Part shown: piece after piece, positions 28,001 through 41,596 of the stretch | Position numbering within the stretch: position 1 is the first letter of the stretch | How the letters are laid out: each line of letters begins with the position of its first letter | Assembly: GCF_051014445.1 (NCBI RefSeq) | Contig: NC_135141.1 | Coordinates: forward strand, 1,302,001-1,366,000 | Origin: Colletes latitarsis | Taxonomy: Eukaryota > Arthropoda > Insecta > Hymenoptera > Colletidae | Reading direction: 5' to 3' | Length of the DNA: 64,000 bases | The notes under the pieces: generated by a model | What the model was told of the DNA's origin: nothing | What the model saw: only the letters and a program-made list of their open reading frames with translations | Databases searched by the model: none | Position numbers and translations under genes: made by a program

Positions 28001-29267
28001 GTGGTACAACATTACTACGTGATTCAAACCCGAAAAATCCCAGGATGTAGCCAACAAGTTTTCCAAGAAGGCAAAATCATGAGCCAGATGCGGGCATAAC
28101 CCAGACCTAACCGGTGTTTTCCTCCAAAATATTGATCGAAACCAAATTTAATGGATTGTTTCTGTGTGGTACTACATTACTACGTGATTCAAAACCGAAA
28201 AAACCCCGGATCAGGCCAACAAGTATGCGAAGAAGGCAAAATCATGTGCCAGATGCTGGCATAACCCAGACCTAACCCAGACCTAACCGGTGTCATCCTT
28301 TAAAATATTGATCGAAGCCAAGTTTAGTGGACTGTTTCAGTGTGGTACCACGTTACTACATGACTCAAACATGAAAAAACCCAGGATCTGGCCAACAAGT
28401 ATGCGAAGAAGGCAAAATCATGAGCCAGATGCGCGCATAACCCAGACCTAACCCAGACCTAACCGGTTTTATCCTCTAAAATATTGATCGAAACCAGGTT
28501 TAATCGACTGTTTCAATGTGGGACAACATTACTACGTGATTCAAACACGAAAAAACCCAGGATGTAGCCAACAAGTATGCGAAGAAGGCAAAATCATGAG
28601 CCAGATGCGGGCATAACCCAGACCTAACCCAGACCTAACCGGTTTTATCCTGTAAAATATTGATCGAAACCAGCTTTAATTGACTGTTTCAATGTGGTTC
28701 AACATTACTACGTGATTCATATTCGAGAAAACCCGGGATCTGGCCAACAAGTATGCGAAGAAGTCAAAATCATGAGCCAGATGCGGGCATAACCCAGACC
28801 TAATCCAGACCTAACCGGTGTCATCCTTTAAAATATTGATCGAAACCAAGTTTAGTGGACTGTATCAGTGTGGTACCACATTACTACGTAACTCAAACAC
28901 GAAAAAACCCAGGACCTGGCCAACAAGAATGCGAAGAAGGCAAAATCATGAGCCAGATGCGGGCATAACACAGACCTAACCCAGACCTAACCGGTTTTAT
29001 CCTCTAAAATATTGATCGAAACCAGATTTAGTTGACTGTTTCGTTGTGGTACCGCATTACTACGTGATTCAAACAAGGTAAAACCCAGGTTCTGGCCAAT
29101 AAGTTTGCGATGAAGGCAGAATCATGAGCGAGACGCGGGCATAACCCAGACCTAACCCAGACCTAACCGGAGTTATCGTCCAAAATATTGATCGAAACCA
29201 AATTTAATGGATTGTTTCTGTGTGGTACCTCATTACTACGTGATTCAAAACCGAAAAAACCCAGGAT
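19081..29267. repeat. Segmental satellite duplication, copy B (~10.2 kb)
   Basis: Second copy of the 9,302-18,784 block. It is 704 bp longer because of a net gain of whole monomers, among them one 165-bp monomer around 19,370-19,540 and five 176-bp monomers between about 21,115 and 21,995. A short patch (26,123-26,323) has been replaced relative to copy A. Beyond 29,267 the sequence resembles 6.2-7.5 kb, for example GCTACTGTGTGG at 6334 and 29,390 and the GCGGACATAAGCC variant at 7124 and 30,191. Confidence 0.85.
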
Positions 29268-32200
29268 CAGGCCAACAAGTATGCGAAGAAGGCAAAATCA
29301 TGTGCCAGATGCAGGCATAACCCAGACCTAACGCAGACCTAACCGGTTTTATCCTCTAAAATATTGATCGAAACCAGCTTTAATTGACTGCTACTGTGTG
29401 GTACCACATTACTACGTGATTCAAATCCGCAAAAACCCAGGATCTGGCCAACAAGTATGCAAAGAAGGCAAAATCATGAGCCAGATGCGCGCATAACCCA
29501 GACCTAAACCAGACCTAACCGGTGTCATCTTCTAAAATATTGATCGAAACCAAGTTTAATGGGCCGTTTCAGTGTGGTACCACATTACTACGTGACTGAC
29601 ACCCGAATAAACCCAGGATCTGGCCAACAAGTATGCGAAGAAGGCAAAATCATGAGCCAGATGCAGGCATAACCCAGACCTAACCCAGACCTAACCGGTT
29701 TTATCCTGTAAAATATTGATCGAAACCAGCTTTAATTGACTGTTTCAATGTGGTGCAACATTACTACCTGATTCAAATTCGAGAAAACCCAGGATCTGGC
29801 CAACAAGTATGCGAAGAAGGCAAAATCATGAGCCAGATGCGGGCCTTAACCAGACGTAACCCAGACCTAACCGGTTTTATCCTCTAAAATATTTATCGAA
29901 ACCAGTTTTTATTGACTGTTACTCTGTGGTACCACATTACTACGTGATTCAAATCCGAAAAAACCCAGGATCTGGCCAACAAGTATGCAAAGAAGGTATA
30001 ATCATGAGCCAGATGCGGGCATAACCCAGACCTAACCCAGACCTAACCGGTGTCATCCTTTAAAATATTGATCGAAACCAAGTTTAATGGACTGTTTCAG
30101 TGTGGTACCACATTACTACGTGACTCAAACCCGAAAAAACCCAGGATGTAGCCAACAAGTATGCGAAGAAGACAAAATCATGAGCCAGATGCGGACATAA
30201 GCCAGACCTAACCCAGACCTAACCGGTTTTATCCTCTAAAATATTGATCGAAACCAGGTTTAATCGACAGTTTCAATGTGGTACAACATTACTACGTGAT
30301 TCAAACCCGAAAAAACCCAGGATGTAGCCAACAAGTATGCGAAGAAGGCAAAATCATAAGCCAGATGCGGGCATAACCCAGACATAACCGGTTTTGTCCT
30401 CTAAAATATTGATCGAAATCAGGTTTAATTGACTGTTACCGTGTGGTGCCACATTACTATCTGATTCAAACCCGAGAAGACCACGGATGTGGCCAGCAAG
30501 AATTCGAATAAGGCAAAATCACGAGCCAGATGCGGGCATAAGCCAGACCTAACCGGTTTTATCCTCTAAAATATTGATCGAAACCAGATTTAGTTGACTG
30601 CTTCGTTGTGGTACTGCGTTACTACGCCATTCAAACAGGGTAATACCCACGTTCTGGCCAACAAGTATGTGATGAAGGCAGAATCATGAGCGAGACGCGG
30701 GCATAACCCAGACCTAACCCAGACCTAACCGGTTTTATCCTGTAAAATATTGATCGAAACCAAATTTAATGGATTGTTTCTGTGTGGTACCACATTACTA
30801 CGTGATTCAAAACCGAAAAAACCCAGGATCAGGCCAACAAGTATGCGAAGAAGGCAAAATCATGTGCCAGATGCAGGCATAACCCAGACCTAACGCAGAC
30901 CTAACCGGTTTCATCCTCTAAAATATTGATCGAAACCAGCTTTAATTGACTGCTACTGTTTGGTACCACATTACTACGTGATTCAAAACCGAAAAAACCC
31001 AGGATCAGGCCAACAAGTATGCGAAGAAGGCAAAATCATGTGCCAGATGCAGGCATAACCCAGACCTAACCCAGACCTAACCGGTGTGATCCTCTAAAAT
31101 ATTGATCGAAACCAGGTTTAATTGTCTGTTTCAGTGCGGTACCACATTACTACGTGTCTCAAACCCGAAGAAACCCAGGATCTGGCCAACAAGTATGCGA
31201 AGAAGGCAAAATCATGAGCCAGATGCGGGCATAACCCAGACCTAACCGGTGTTTTCCTCCAATATATTGATCGAAACCAAATTTAATGGATTGTTTCTGT
31301 GTGGTACCACATTACTACGTGATTCAAAACCGAAAAAACCCCGGATCAGGCCAACAAGTATGCGAAGAAGGCAAAATCATGTGCCAGATGCAGGCATAAC
31401 TCAGACCTAACCCAGACCTAACAGGTGTCATCCTTTAAAATATTGATCGAAGCCAAGTTTAGTGGACTGTTTCAGTGTGGTACCACGTTACTACATGACT
31501 CAAACATGAAAAAACCCAGGATGTACGCAACAAGTATGCGAAGAAGGCAAAATCATGAGCCAGATGCGGGCATAACCCAGACCTAAACCAGACCTAACCG
31601 GTGTCATCCTCTAAAATATTGATCGAAACCAAGTTTAATGGGCCGCTTCAGTGTGGTACCACATTACTATGTGACTGAAACCCGAAAAAACCCAGGATCA
31701 GGACAACAAGTATGCGAAGAAGGCAAAATCATGAGCCAGATGCGGGCATAGCCCAGACCTAACCGGTGTTTTCCTCCAAAATATTGATCGAAACCAAATT
31801 TAATGGATTGTTTCTGTGTGGTACCACATTACTACGTGATTCAAAACCGAAAAAACCCCGGATCAGGCCAACAAGTATGCGAAGAAGGCAAAATCATGTG
31901 CCAGATGCAGGCATAACCCAGACCTAACCCAGACCTAACCGGTTTTATCCTCTAAAATATTGATCGCAACCAGGTTTAATCGACAGTTTCAATGTGGTAC
32001 AACATTACTACGAGATTCAAACCCGAAAAAACCCAGGATGTACGCAACAAGTATGCGAAGAAGGCAAAATCATGAGCCAGATGCGGGCATTACCCAGACC
32101 TAACCCAGACATAGCCGGTGTAATCCTTTAAAATATTGATCGAAACCAAGTTTAGTTGACGGTTTCGTTGTGGTACCGCATTACTACGCCATTCAAACAG

Positions 32201-33531
32201 GGTAAAACCCAGGTTCTGGCCAACAAGAATGCGATGAAGGCAGAATCATGAGCCAGATGCGTGCATAACCCAGACCTAACCCAGACCTAACCGGTTTTAT
32301 CCTGTAAAATATTGATCGAAACCAGCTTTAACTGACTGTTTCAATGTGGTTCAACATTACTACGTGATTCATATTCGAGAAAACCCAGGATGTGGCCAAC
32401 AATTATGCGAAGAAGTCAAAATCATGAGCCAGATGCTGGCATAAGCCAGACTTAACCCAGACCTAACCGGTTTTATCCTGTAAAATATTGATCGAAACCA
32501 GCTTTAATTGACTGTTTCAATGTGGTACAACATTACTACCTGATTCAAATTCGAGAAAACCCAGGATCTGGCCAACAAGTATGCGAAGAAGGCAAAATCA
32601 TGAGCCAGATGCGGGCCTTAACCAGACGTAACCCAGACCTAACCGGTTTTATCCTCTAAAATATTGATCGAAACCAAGTTTAATGGACCGTTTCAGTGTG
32701 GTACCACATTACTACGTGACTGAAACCCGAAAAAACCCAGTATCTGGCCAACAAGTATGCGAAGAAGGCAAAATCATGAGCCAGATGCTTGCATAACCCA
32801 GACCTAACCCAGACCTAACCGATTTTATCCTCTAAGATATTGATCGAAACCAAGTTTAATGGGCCATTTCAGTGTGGTACCACATTACTACGTGACTCAA
32901 ACCCGAAGAAACCCAGGATCTGGTCAACAAGTATGCGAAGAAGGCAAAATCATGAGCCAGATGCGTGCATAACCCAGACCTAACCCAGACCTAACCGGTG
33001 TCATCCTCTAAAATATTGATCGAAACCAGCTTTAATTGACTGCTACTGTGTGGTACCACATTACTACGTGATTCAAATCCGCAAAAACCCAGGATCTGGC
33101 CAACAAGTATGCAAAGAAGGCAAAATCATGAGCCAGATGCGCGCATAACCCAGACCTAAACCAGACCTAACCGGTGTCATCTTCTAAAATATTGATCGAA
33201 ACCAAGTTTAATGGGCCGTTTCAGTGTGGTACCACATTACTACGTGACTGACACCCGAATAAACCCAGGATCTGGCCAACAAGTATGCGAAGAAGACAAA
33301 ATCATGAGCCAGATGCGGACATAAGCCAGACCTAACCCAGACCTAACCGGTTTTATCCTCTAAAATATTGATCGAAACCAGGTTTAATCGACAGTTTCAA
33401 TGTGGTACAACATTACTACGTGATTCAAACCCGAAAAAACCCAGGATGTAGCCAACAAGTATGCGAAGAAGGCAAAATCATGAGCCAGATGCGGGCATAA
33501 CCCAGACATAACCGGTTTTGTCCTCTAAAAT

Positions 33532-36500
33532 CTTGATCGAATTCAGGTTTAATTGACTGTTACCGTGTGGTGCCATATTACTATCTGATTCAAATCCGAA
33601 AAAACCCAGGATCTGGCCAACAAGTATGCAAAGAAGGCGAAATCGTGAGCCAGATGCGGGCATAACCCAGACCTAACCCAGACCTAAGCGTTGTCATCCT
33701 CTAAAATATTGATCGAAACCAAGTTTAATGGACTGTTTCAGTGTGGTACCACATTACTACGTGATTCAAACCCGAGAAAACCCAGGATCTGGCCAACAAG
33801 TATGCGAAGAAGGCAAAATCATGAGCCAGATCCGGGCATAAGCCAGACCTAACCCAGACCTAACCGGTTTTATCCTGTAAAATATTGATCGAAACCAGCT
33901 TTAATTGACTGTTTCAATGTGGTTCAACATTACTACGTGATTCAAATTCCAGAAAACCCAGGATCTGGCCAACAAGTATGCGAAGAAGGCAATATCATGA
34001 GCCAGATGCGGGCATAACCCAGACCTAAGCCAGACCTAACCGGTGTCATCCTTTAAAATATTGATCGAAACCAAGTTTAATGGACTGTTTCAGTGTGGTA
34101 CCACATTACTACATGACTCAAACACGAAAAAACCCAGGATCTGGCCAACAAGTATGCGAAGAAGGCAAAATCATGAGCCAGATGCGGGCCTAACCCAGAC
34201 CTAACCCAGACATTACCGGTTTTATCCTCCAAAATATTGATCGAAAACAAATTTAATGGACTGTTTCTGTGTGGTACCGCATTACTACGTGATTCAAACC
34301 CGAAAAAACCCAGGATCTTGCCAACAAATATACTAAGAAGTCAAAATCATGAGCGAGATGCGGGCATATCCCAGACCTAACCCAAACCTAACCGATTTTA
34401 TCCTCTAAAATATTGATCGAAACCAGGTTTAGTGGACTGTTTCAGTGTGGTACCACATTACTACGTAACACAAACACGAAAAACCCCAGGATATGGCCAA
34501 CAAGTATGCGAAGAAGGCGAAATCCTGAGCCACATGCGGGCATAACGCAGACCTAACCCAGACCTAACCGATTTTGTCCTCTAAAATATTGATCGAAAAC
34601 AAATTTAATGGACTGTTTCTGTGTGGTACCGCATTACTACGTGATTCAAATCCGAAAAAACCCAGGATCTGGCCAACAAGTGTGCAAAGAAGGCAAAATC
34701 ATGAGCCAGCTGCGGGCATAACCCAGACCTAACCCAGACCTAACAGGTGTTATCCTTTAAAATATTGATCGAAACCAAGTTTAATGGACTGTTTCAGTGT
34801 GGTACCACATTACTACCTGATTCAAATCCGAAAAAACCCAGGATCTGGCCAACAAGTATGCAATGAAGGCAGATTCACGAGCCAGATGCGCGCATAACCC
34901 AGACCTAAACCAGACCTAACCGGTGCCATCCTCTAAAATATTGATAGAAACCAGCTTTAATTGACTGTTTCAATGTGGTTCAACATTACTACGTGATTCA
35001 AATTCGAGAAAACCGAGGATCTGGTCAACAAGTATGCGAAGAAGGCAAAATCATAAGCCAGATACGTGCATAACCCAGACCTAATCCAGACCTAACCGGT
35101 TTTATCCTGTAAAATATTGATCGAAACCAGCTTTAATTGACTGTTTCAATGTGGTTCAACATTACTACGTGATCCAAATTCCAGAAAACACAGGATCTGG
35201 CCAACAAGTATGCGAAGAAGGCAAAATCATGAGCCAGATGCGGGCATCAGCCAGACCTAACCCAGACCTAACCGGTTTTATCCTGTAAAATATTGATCGA
35301 AACCAGCTTTAATTGACTGTTTCAATGTGGTTCAACATTACTACGTGATTCAAATTCCAGAAAACCCAGGATCTGGCCAACAAGTATGCGAAGAAGGCAA
35401 TATCATGAGCCAGATGTGGGCATAAGCCAGACCTAACCGGTTTTGTCCTCTAAAATCTTGATCGAATTCAGGTTTAATTGACTGTTACCGTGTGGTGCCA
35501 TATTACTATCTGATTCAAATCCGAAAAAACCCAGGATCTGGCCAACAAGTATGCAAAGAAGGCGAAATCATGAGCCAGATGCGGGCATAACCCAGACCTA
35601 ACCCAGACCTAAGCGTTGTCATCCTCTAAAATATTGATCGAAACCAAGTTTAATGGACTGTTTCAGTGTGGTACCACATTACTACGTGATTCAAACCCGA
35701 GAAAACCCAGGATCTGGCCAACAAGTATGCGAAGAAGGCAAAATCATGAGCCAGATGCGGGCATAAGCCAGACCTAACCCAGACCTAACCGGTTTTATCC
35801 TGTAAAATATTGATCGAAACCAGCTTTAATTGACTGTTTCAATGTGGTTCAACATTACTACGTGATTCAAATTCCAGAAAACCCAGGATCTGGCCAACAA
35901 GTATGCGAAGAAGGCAATATCATGAGCCAGATGTGGGCATAAGCCAGACCAAACCCAGACCTAACCGGTTTTATCTTCTAAAATATTGATCGAAACCAGA
36001 TTTTATTGACTGCTACTGTGTGGTACCACATTACTACGTGATTCAAACCCGAAAAATCCCAGGATGTAGCCAGCAAGTATGCGAAGAAGGCAAAATCATG
36101 AGCCAGATGCGGGCATAACCCAGACCTAAGCCAGACCTAACCGGTGTCATCCTTTAAAATATTGATCGAAACCAAGTTTAATGGACTGTTTCAGTGTGGT
36201 ACCACATTACTACATGACTCAAACACGAAAAAACCCAGGATCTGGCCAACAAGTATGCGAAGAAGGCAAAATCATGAGCCAGATGCGGGCCTAACCCAGA
36301 CCTAACCCAGACATTACCGGTTTTATCCTCTAAAATATTGGTCGAAACCAGGTTTTATTGACTGTTACTGTGTGGTACCACATTACTACGTGATTCAAAT
36401 CCGAAAAAACCCAGGATCTGGCCAACAAGTATGCAAAGAAGGCAAAATCATGAGCCAGATGCACGCATAACCCGGACCTAACCCAGACCTAACCGGTGTT

Positions 36501-39500
36501 ATCCTCCAAAATATTGATCGAAAACAAATTTAATGGACTGTTTCTGTGTGGTACCGCATTACTACGTGATTCAAACCCGAAAAAACCCAGGATCTTGCCA
36601 ACAAATATACTAAGAAGTCAAAATCATGAGCGAGATGCGGGCATATCCCAGACCTAACCCAAACCTAACCGATTTTATCCTCTAAAATATTGATCGAAAC
36701 CAGGTTTAGTGGACTGTTTCAGTGTGGTACCACATTACTACGTAACACAAACACGAAAAACCCCAGGATCTGGCCAACAAGTGTGCAAAGAAGGCAAAAT
36801 CATGAGCCAGCTGCGGGCATAACCCAGACCTAACCCAGACCTAACAGGTGTCATCCTTTAAAATATTGATCGAAACCAAGTTTAATGGACTGTTTCAGTG
36901 TGGTACCACATTACTACGTGACTCAAACCCGAAAAAACCCAGGATCTGGCCAACAAGTATGCGAAGAAGGCAAAATCATGAGCCAGATGCGGGCATCAGC
37001 CAGACCTAACCCAGACCTAAGCGGTTTTATCCTCTAAAATATTCATCGAAACCAGCTTTAATTGACTGTTTCAATGTGGTACAACATTACTACGTGATTC
37101 AAACCTGAAAAATTCAGGATGTAGCCAACAAGTATGCGAAGAAGGCAAAATCATGAGCCGGATGCAGTCATAACCCAGACCTAACCGGTTTTGTCCTCTA
37201 AAATCTTGATCGAATTCAGGTTTAATTGACTGTTACCGTGTGGTGCCATATTACTATCTGATTCAAATCCGAAAAAACCCAGGATCTGGCCAACAAGTAT
37301 GCAAAGAAGGCGAAATCATGAGCCAGATGCGGGCATAACCCAGACCTAACCCAGACCTAAGCGTTGTCATCCTCTAAAATATTGATCGAAACCAAGTTTA
37401 ATGGACTGTTTCAGTGTGGTACCACATTACTACGTGATTCAAACCCGAGAAAACCCAGGATCTGGCCAACAAGTATGCGAAGAAGGCAAAATCATGAGCC
37501 AGATGCGGGCATAAGCCAGACCTAACCCAGACCTAACCGGTTTTATCCTGTAAAATATTGATCGAAACCAGCTTTAATTGACTGTTTCAATGTGGTTCAA
37601 CATTACTACGTGATTCAAATTCCAGAAAACCCAGGATCTGGCCAACAAGTATGCGAAGAAGGCAATATCATGAGCCAGATGCGGGCATAACCCAGACCTA
37701 AGCCAGACCTAACCGGTGTCATCCTTTAAAATATTGATCGAAACCAAGTTTAATGGACTGTTTCAGTGTGGTACCACATTACTACATGACTCAAACACGA
37801 AAAAACCCAGGATCTGGCCAACAAGTATGCGAAGAAGGCAAAATCATGAGCCAGATGCGGGCCTAACCCAGACCTAACCCAGACATTACCGGTTTTATCC
37901 TCTAAAATATTGGTCGAAACCAGGTTTTATTGACTGTTACTGTGTGGTACCACATTACTACGTGATTCAAATCCGAAAAAACCCAGGATCTGGCCAACAA
38001 GTATGCAAAGAAGGCAAAATCATGAGCCAGATGCGCGCATAACCCGGACCTAACCCAGACCTAACCGGTGTTATCCTCCAAAATATTGATCGAAAATAAA
38101 TTTAATGGACTGTTTCTGTGTGGTACCGCATTACTACGTGATTCAAACCCGAAAAAACCCAGGATCTTGCCAACAAATATACTAAGAAGTCAAAATCATG
38201 AGCGAGATGCGGGCATATCCCAGACCTAACCCAAACCTAACCGATTTTATCCTCTAAAATATTGATCGAAACCAGGTTTAGTGGACTGTTTCAGTGTGGT
38301 ACCACATTACTACGTAACACAAACACGAAAAACCCCAGGATATGGCCAACAAGTATGCGAAGAAGGCGAAATCCTGAGCCACATGCGGGCATAACGCAGA
38401 CCTAACCCAGACCTAACCGATTTTGTCCTCTAAAATATTGATCGAAAACAAATTTAATGGACTGTTTCTGTGTGGTACCGCATTACTACGTGATTCAAAT
38501 CCGAAAAAACCCAGGATCTGGCCAACAAGTGTGCAAAGAAGGCAAAATCATGAGCCAGCTGCGGGCATAACCCAGACCTAACCCAGACCTAACAGGTGTT
38601 ATCCTTTAAAATATTGATCGAAACCAAGTTTAATGGACTGTTTCAGTGTGGTACCACATTACTACCTGATTCAAATCCGAAAAAACCCAGGATCTGGCCA
38701 ACAAGTATGCAATGAAGGCAGATTCACGAGCCAGATGCGCGCATAACCCAGACCTAAACCAGACCTAACCGGTGCCATCCTCTAAAATATTGATAGAAAC
38801 CAGCTTTAATTGACTGTTTCAATGTGGTTCAACATTACTACGTGATTCAAATTCGAGAAAACCGAGGATCTGGTCAACAAGTATGCGAAGAAGGCAAAAT
38901 CATAAGCCAGATACGTGCATAACCCAGACCTAATCCAGACCTAACCGGTTTTATCCTGTAAAATATTGATCGAAACCAGCTTTAATTGACTGTTTCAATG
39001 TGGTTCAACATTACTACGTGATCCAAATTCCAGAAAACACAGGATCTGGCCAACAAGTATGCGAAGAAGGCAAAATCATGAGCCAGATGCGGGCATCAGC
39101 CAGACCTAACCCAGACCTAAGCGGTTTTATCCTCTAAAATATTCATCGAAACCAGCTTTAATTGACTGTTTCAATGTGGTACAACATTACTACGTGATTC
39201 AAACCCGAAAAATTCAGGATGTAGCCAACAAGTATGCGAAGAAGGCAAAATCATGAGCCGGATGCGGTCATAACCCAGACCTAACCGGTTTTGTCCTCTA
39301 AAATCTTGATCGAATTCAGGTTTAATTGACTGTTACCGTGTGGTGCCATATTACTATCTGATTCAAATCCGAAAAAACCCAGGATCTGGCCAACAAGTAT
39401 GCGAAGAAGGCAAAATCATGAGCCAGATGCGGGCCTAACCCAGACCTAACCCAGACATTACCGGTTTTATCCTCTAAAATATTGGTCGAAACCAGGTTTT

Positions 39501-41596
39501 ATTGACTGTTACTGTGTGGTACCACATTACTACGTGATTCAAATCCGAAAAAACCCAGGATCTGGCCAACAAGTATGCAAAGAAGGCAAAATCATGAGCC
39601 AGATGCGCGCATAACCCGGACCTAACCCAGACCTAACCGGTGTTATCCTCCAAAATATTGATCGAAAACAAATTTAATGGACTGTTTCTGTGTGGTACCG
39701 CATTACTACGTGATTCAAACCCGAAAAAACCCAGGATCTTGCCAACAAATATACTAAGAAGTCAAAATCATGAGCGAGAGGCGGGCATATCCCAGACCTA
39801 ACCCAAACCTAACCGATTTTATCCTCTAAAATATTGATCGAAACCAGGTTTAGTGGACTGTTTCAGTGTGGTACCACATTACTACGTAACACAAACACGA
39901 AAAACCCCAGGATATGGCCAACAAGTATGCGAAGAAGGCGAAATCCTGAGCCACATGCGGGCATAACGCAGACCTAACCCAGACCTAACCGATTTTGTCC
40001 TCTAAAATATTGATCGAAAACAAATTTAATGGACTGTTTCTGTGTGGTACCGCATTACTACGTGATTCAAATCCGAAAAAACCCAGGATCTGGCCAACAA
40101 GTGTGCAAAGAAGGCAAAATCATGAGCCAGCTGCGGGCATAACCCAGACCTAACCCAGACCTAACAGGTGTCATCCTTTAAAATATTGATCGAAACCAAG
40201 TTTAATGGACTGTTTCAGTGTGGTACCACATTACTACCTGATTCAAATCCGAAAAAACCCAGGATCTGGCCAACAAGTATGCAATGAAGGCAGATTCACG
40301 AGCCAGATGCGCGCATAACCCAGACCTAAACCAGACCTAACCGGTGCCATCCTCTAAAATATTGATAGAAACCAGCTTTAATTGACTGTTTCAATGTGGT
40401 TCAACATTACTACGTGATTCAAATTCGAGAAAACCGAGGATCTGGTCAACAAGTATGCGAAGAAGGCAAAATCATAAGCCAGATACGTGCATAACCCAGA
40501 CCTAATCCAGACCTAACTGGTTTTATCCTGTAAAATATTGATCGAAACCAGCTTTAATTGACTGTTTCAATGTGGTTCAACATTACTACGTGATCCAAAT
40601 TCCAGAAAACCCAGGATCTGGCCAACAAGTATGCGAAGAAGGCAAAATCATGAGCCAGATGTGGGCATAAGCCAGACCAAACCCAGACCTAACCGGTTTT
40701 ATCTTCTAAAATATTGATCGAAACCAGATTTTAATGACTGCTACTGTGTGGTACCACATTACTACGTGATTCAAACCCGAAAAATCCCAGGATGTAGCCA
40801 GCAAGTATGCGAAGAAGGCAAAATCATGAGCCAGATGCGGGCATAACCCAGACCTAAACCAGACCTAACCGGTGTCATCCTTTAAAATATTGATCGAAAC
40901 CAAGTTTAATGGACTGTTTCAGTGTGGTACCACATTACTACCTGATTCAAATCCGAAAAACCCCAGGATATGGCCAACAAGTATGCGAAGAAGGCGAAAT
41001 CCTGAGCCACATGCGGGCATAACGCAGACCTAACCCAGACCTAACCGATTTTGTCCTCTAAAATATTGATCGAAAACAAATTTAATGGACTGTTTCTGTG
41101 TGGTACCGCATTACTACGTGATTCAAATCCGAAAAAACCCAGGATCTGGCCAACAAGTGTGCAAAGAAGGCAAAATCATGAGCCAGCTGCGGGCATAACC
41201 CAGACCTAACCCAGACCTAACAGGTGTCATCCTTTAAAATATTGATCGAAACCAAGTTTAATGGACTGTTTCAGTGTGGTACCACATTACTACGTGACTC
41301 AAACCCGAAAAAACCCAGGATCTGGCCAACAAGTATGCGAAGAAGGCAAAATCATGAGCCAGATGCGGGCATCAGCCAGACCTAACCCAGACCTAAGCGG
41401 TTTTATCCTCTAAAATATTCATCGAAACCAGCTTTAATTGACTGTTTCAATGTGGTACAACATTACTACGTGATTCAAACTCGAAAAATTCAGGATGTAG
41501 CCAACAAGTATGCGAAGAAGGCAAAATCATGAGCCGGATGCGGTCATAACCCAGACCTAACCGGTTTTGTCCTCTAAAATCTTGATCGAATTCAGG
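33532..41596. repeat. 1.7-2.3 kb higher-order repeat marked by a GAATTC variant
   Basis: A monomer type with CTTGATCGAATTCAGG in place of the usual ATTGATCGAAACC recurs at 33532, 35457, 37205, 39305 and 41581. The spacings are 1925, 1748, 2100 and 2276 bp, about 10 to 13 monomers. Between the markers other variants recur in fixed order; the CCCGGACCTAACC variant at 36471, 38043 and 39615 repeats every 1,572 bp. This implies recent local amplification with unit-length variation. Confidence 0.85.
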
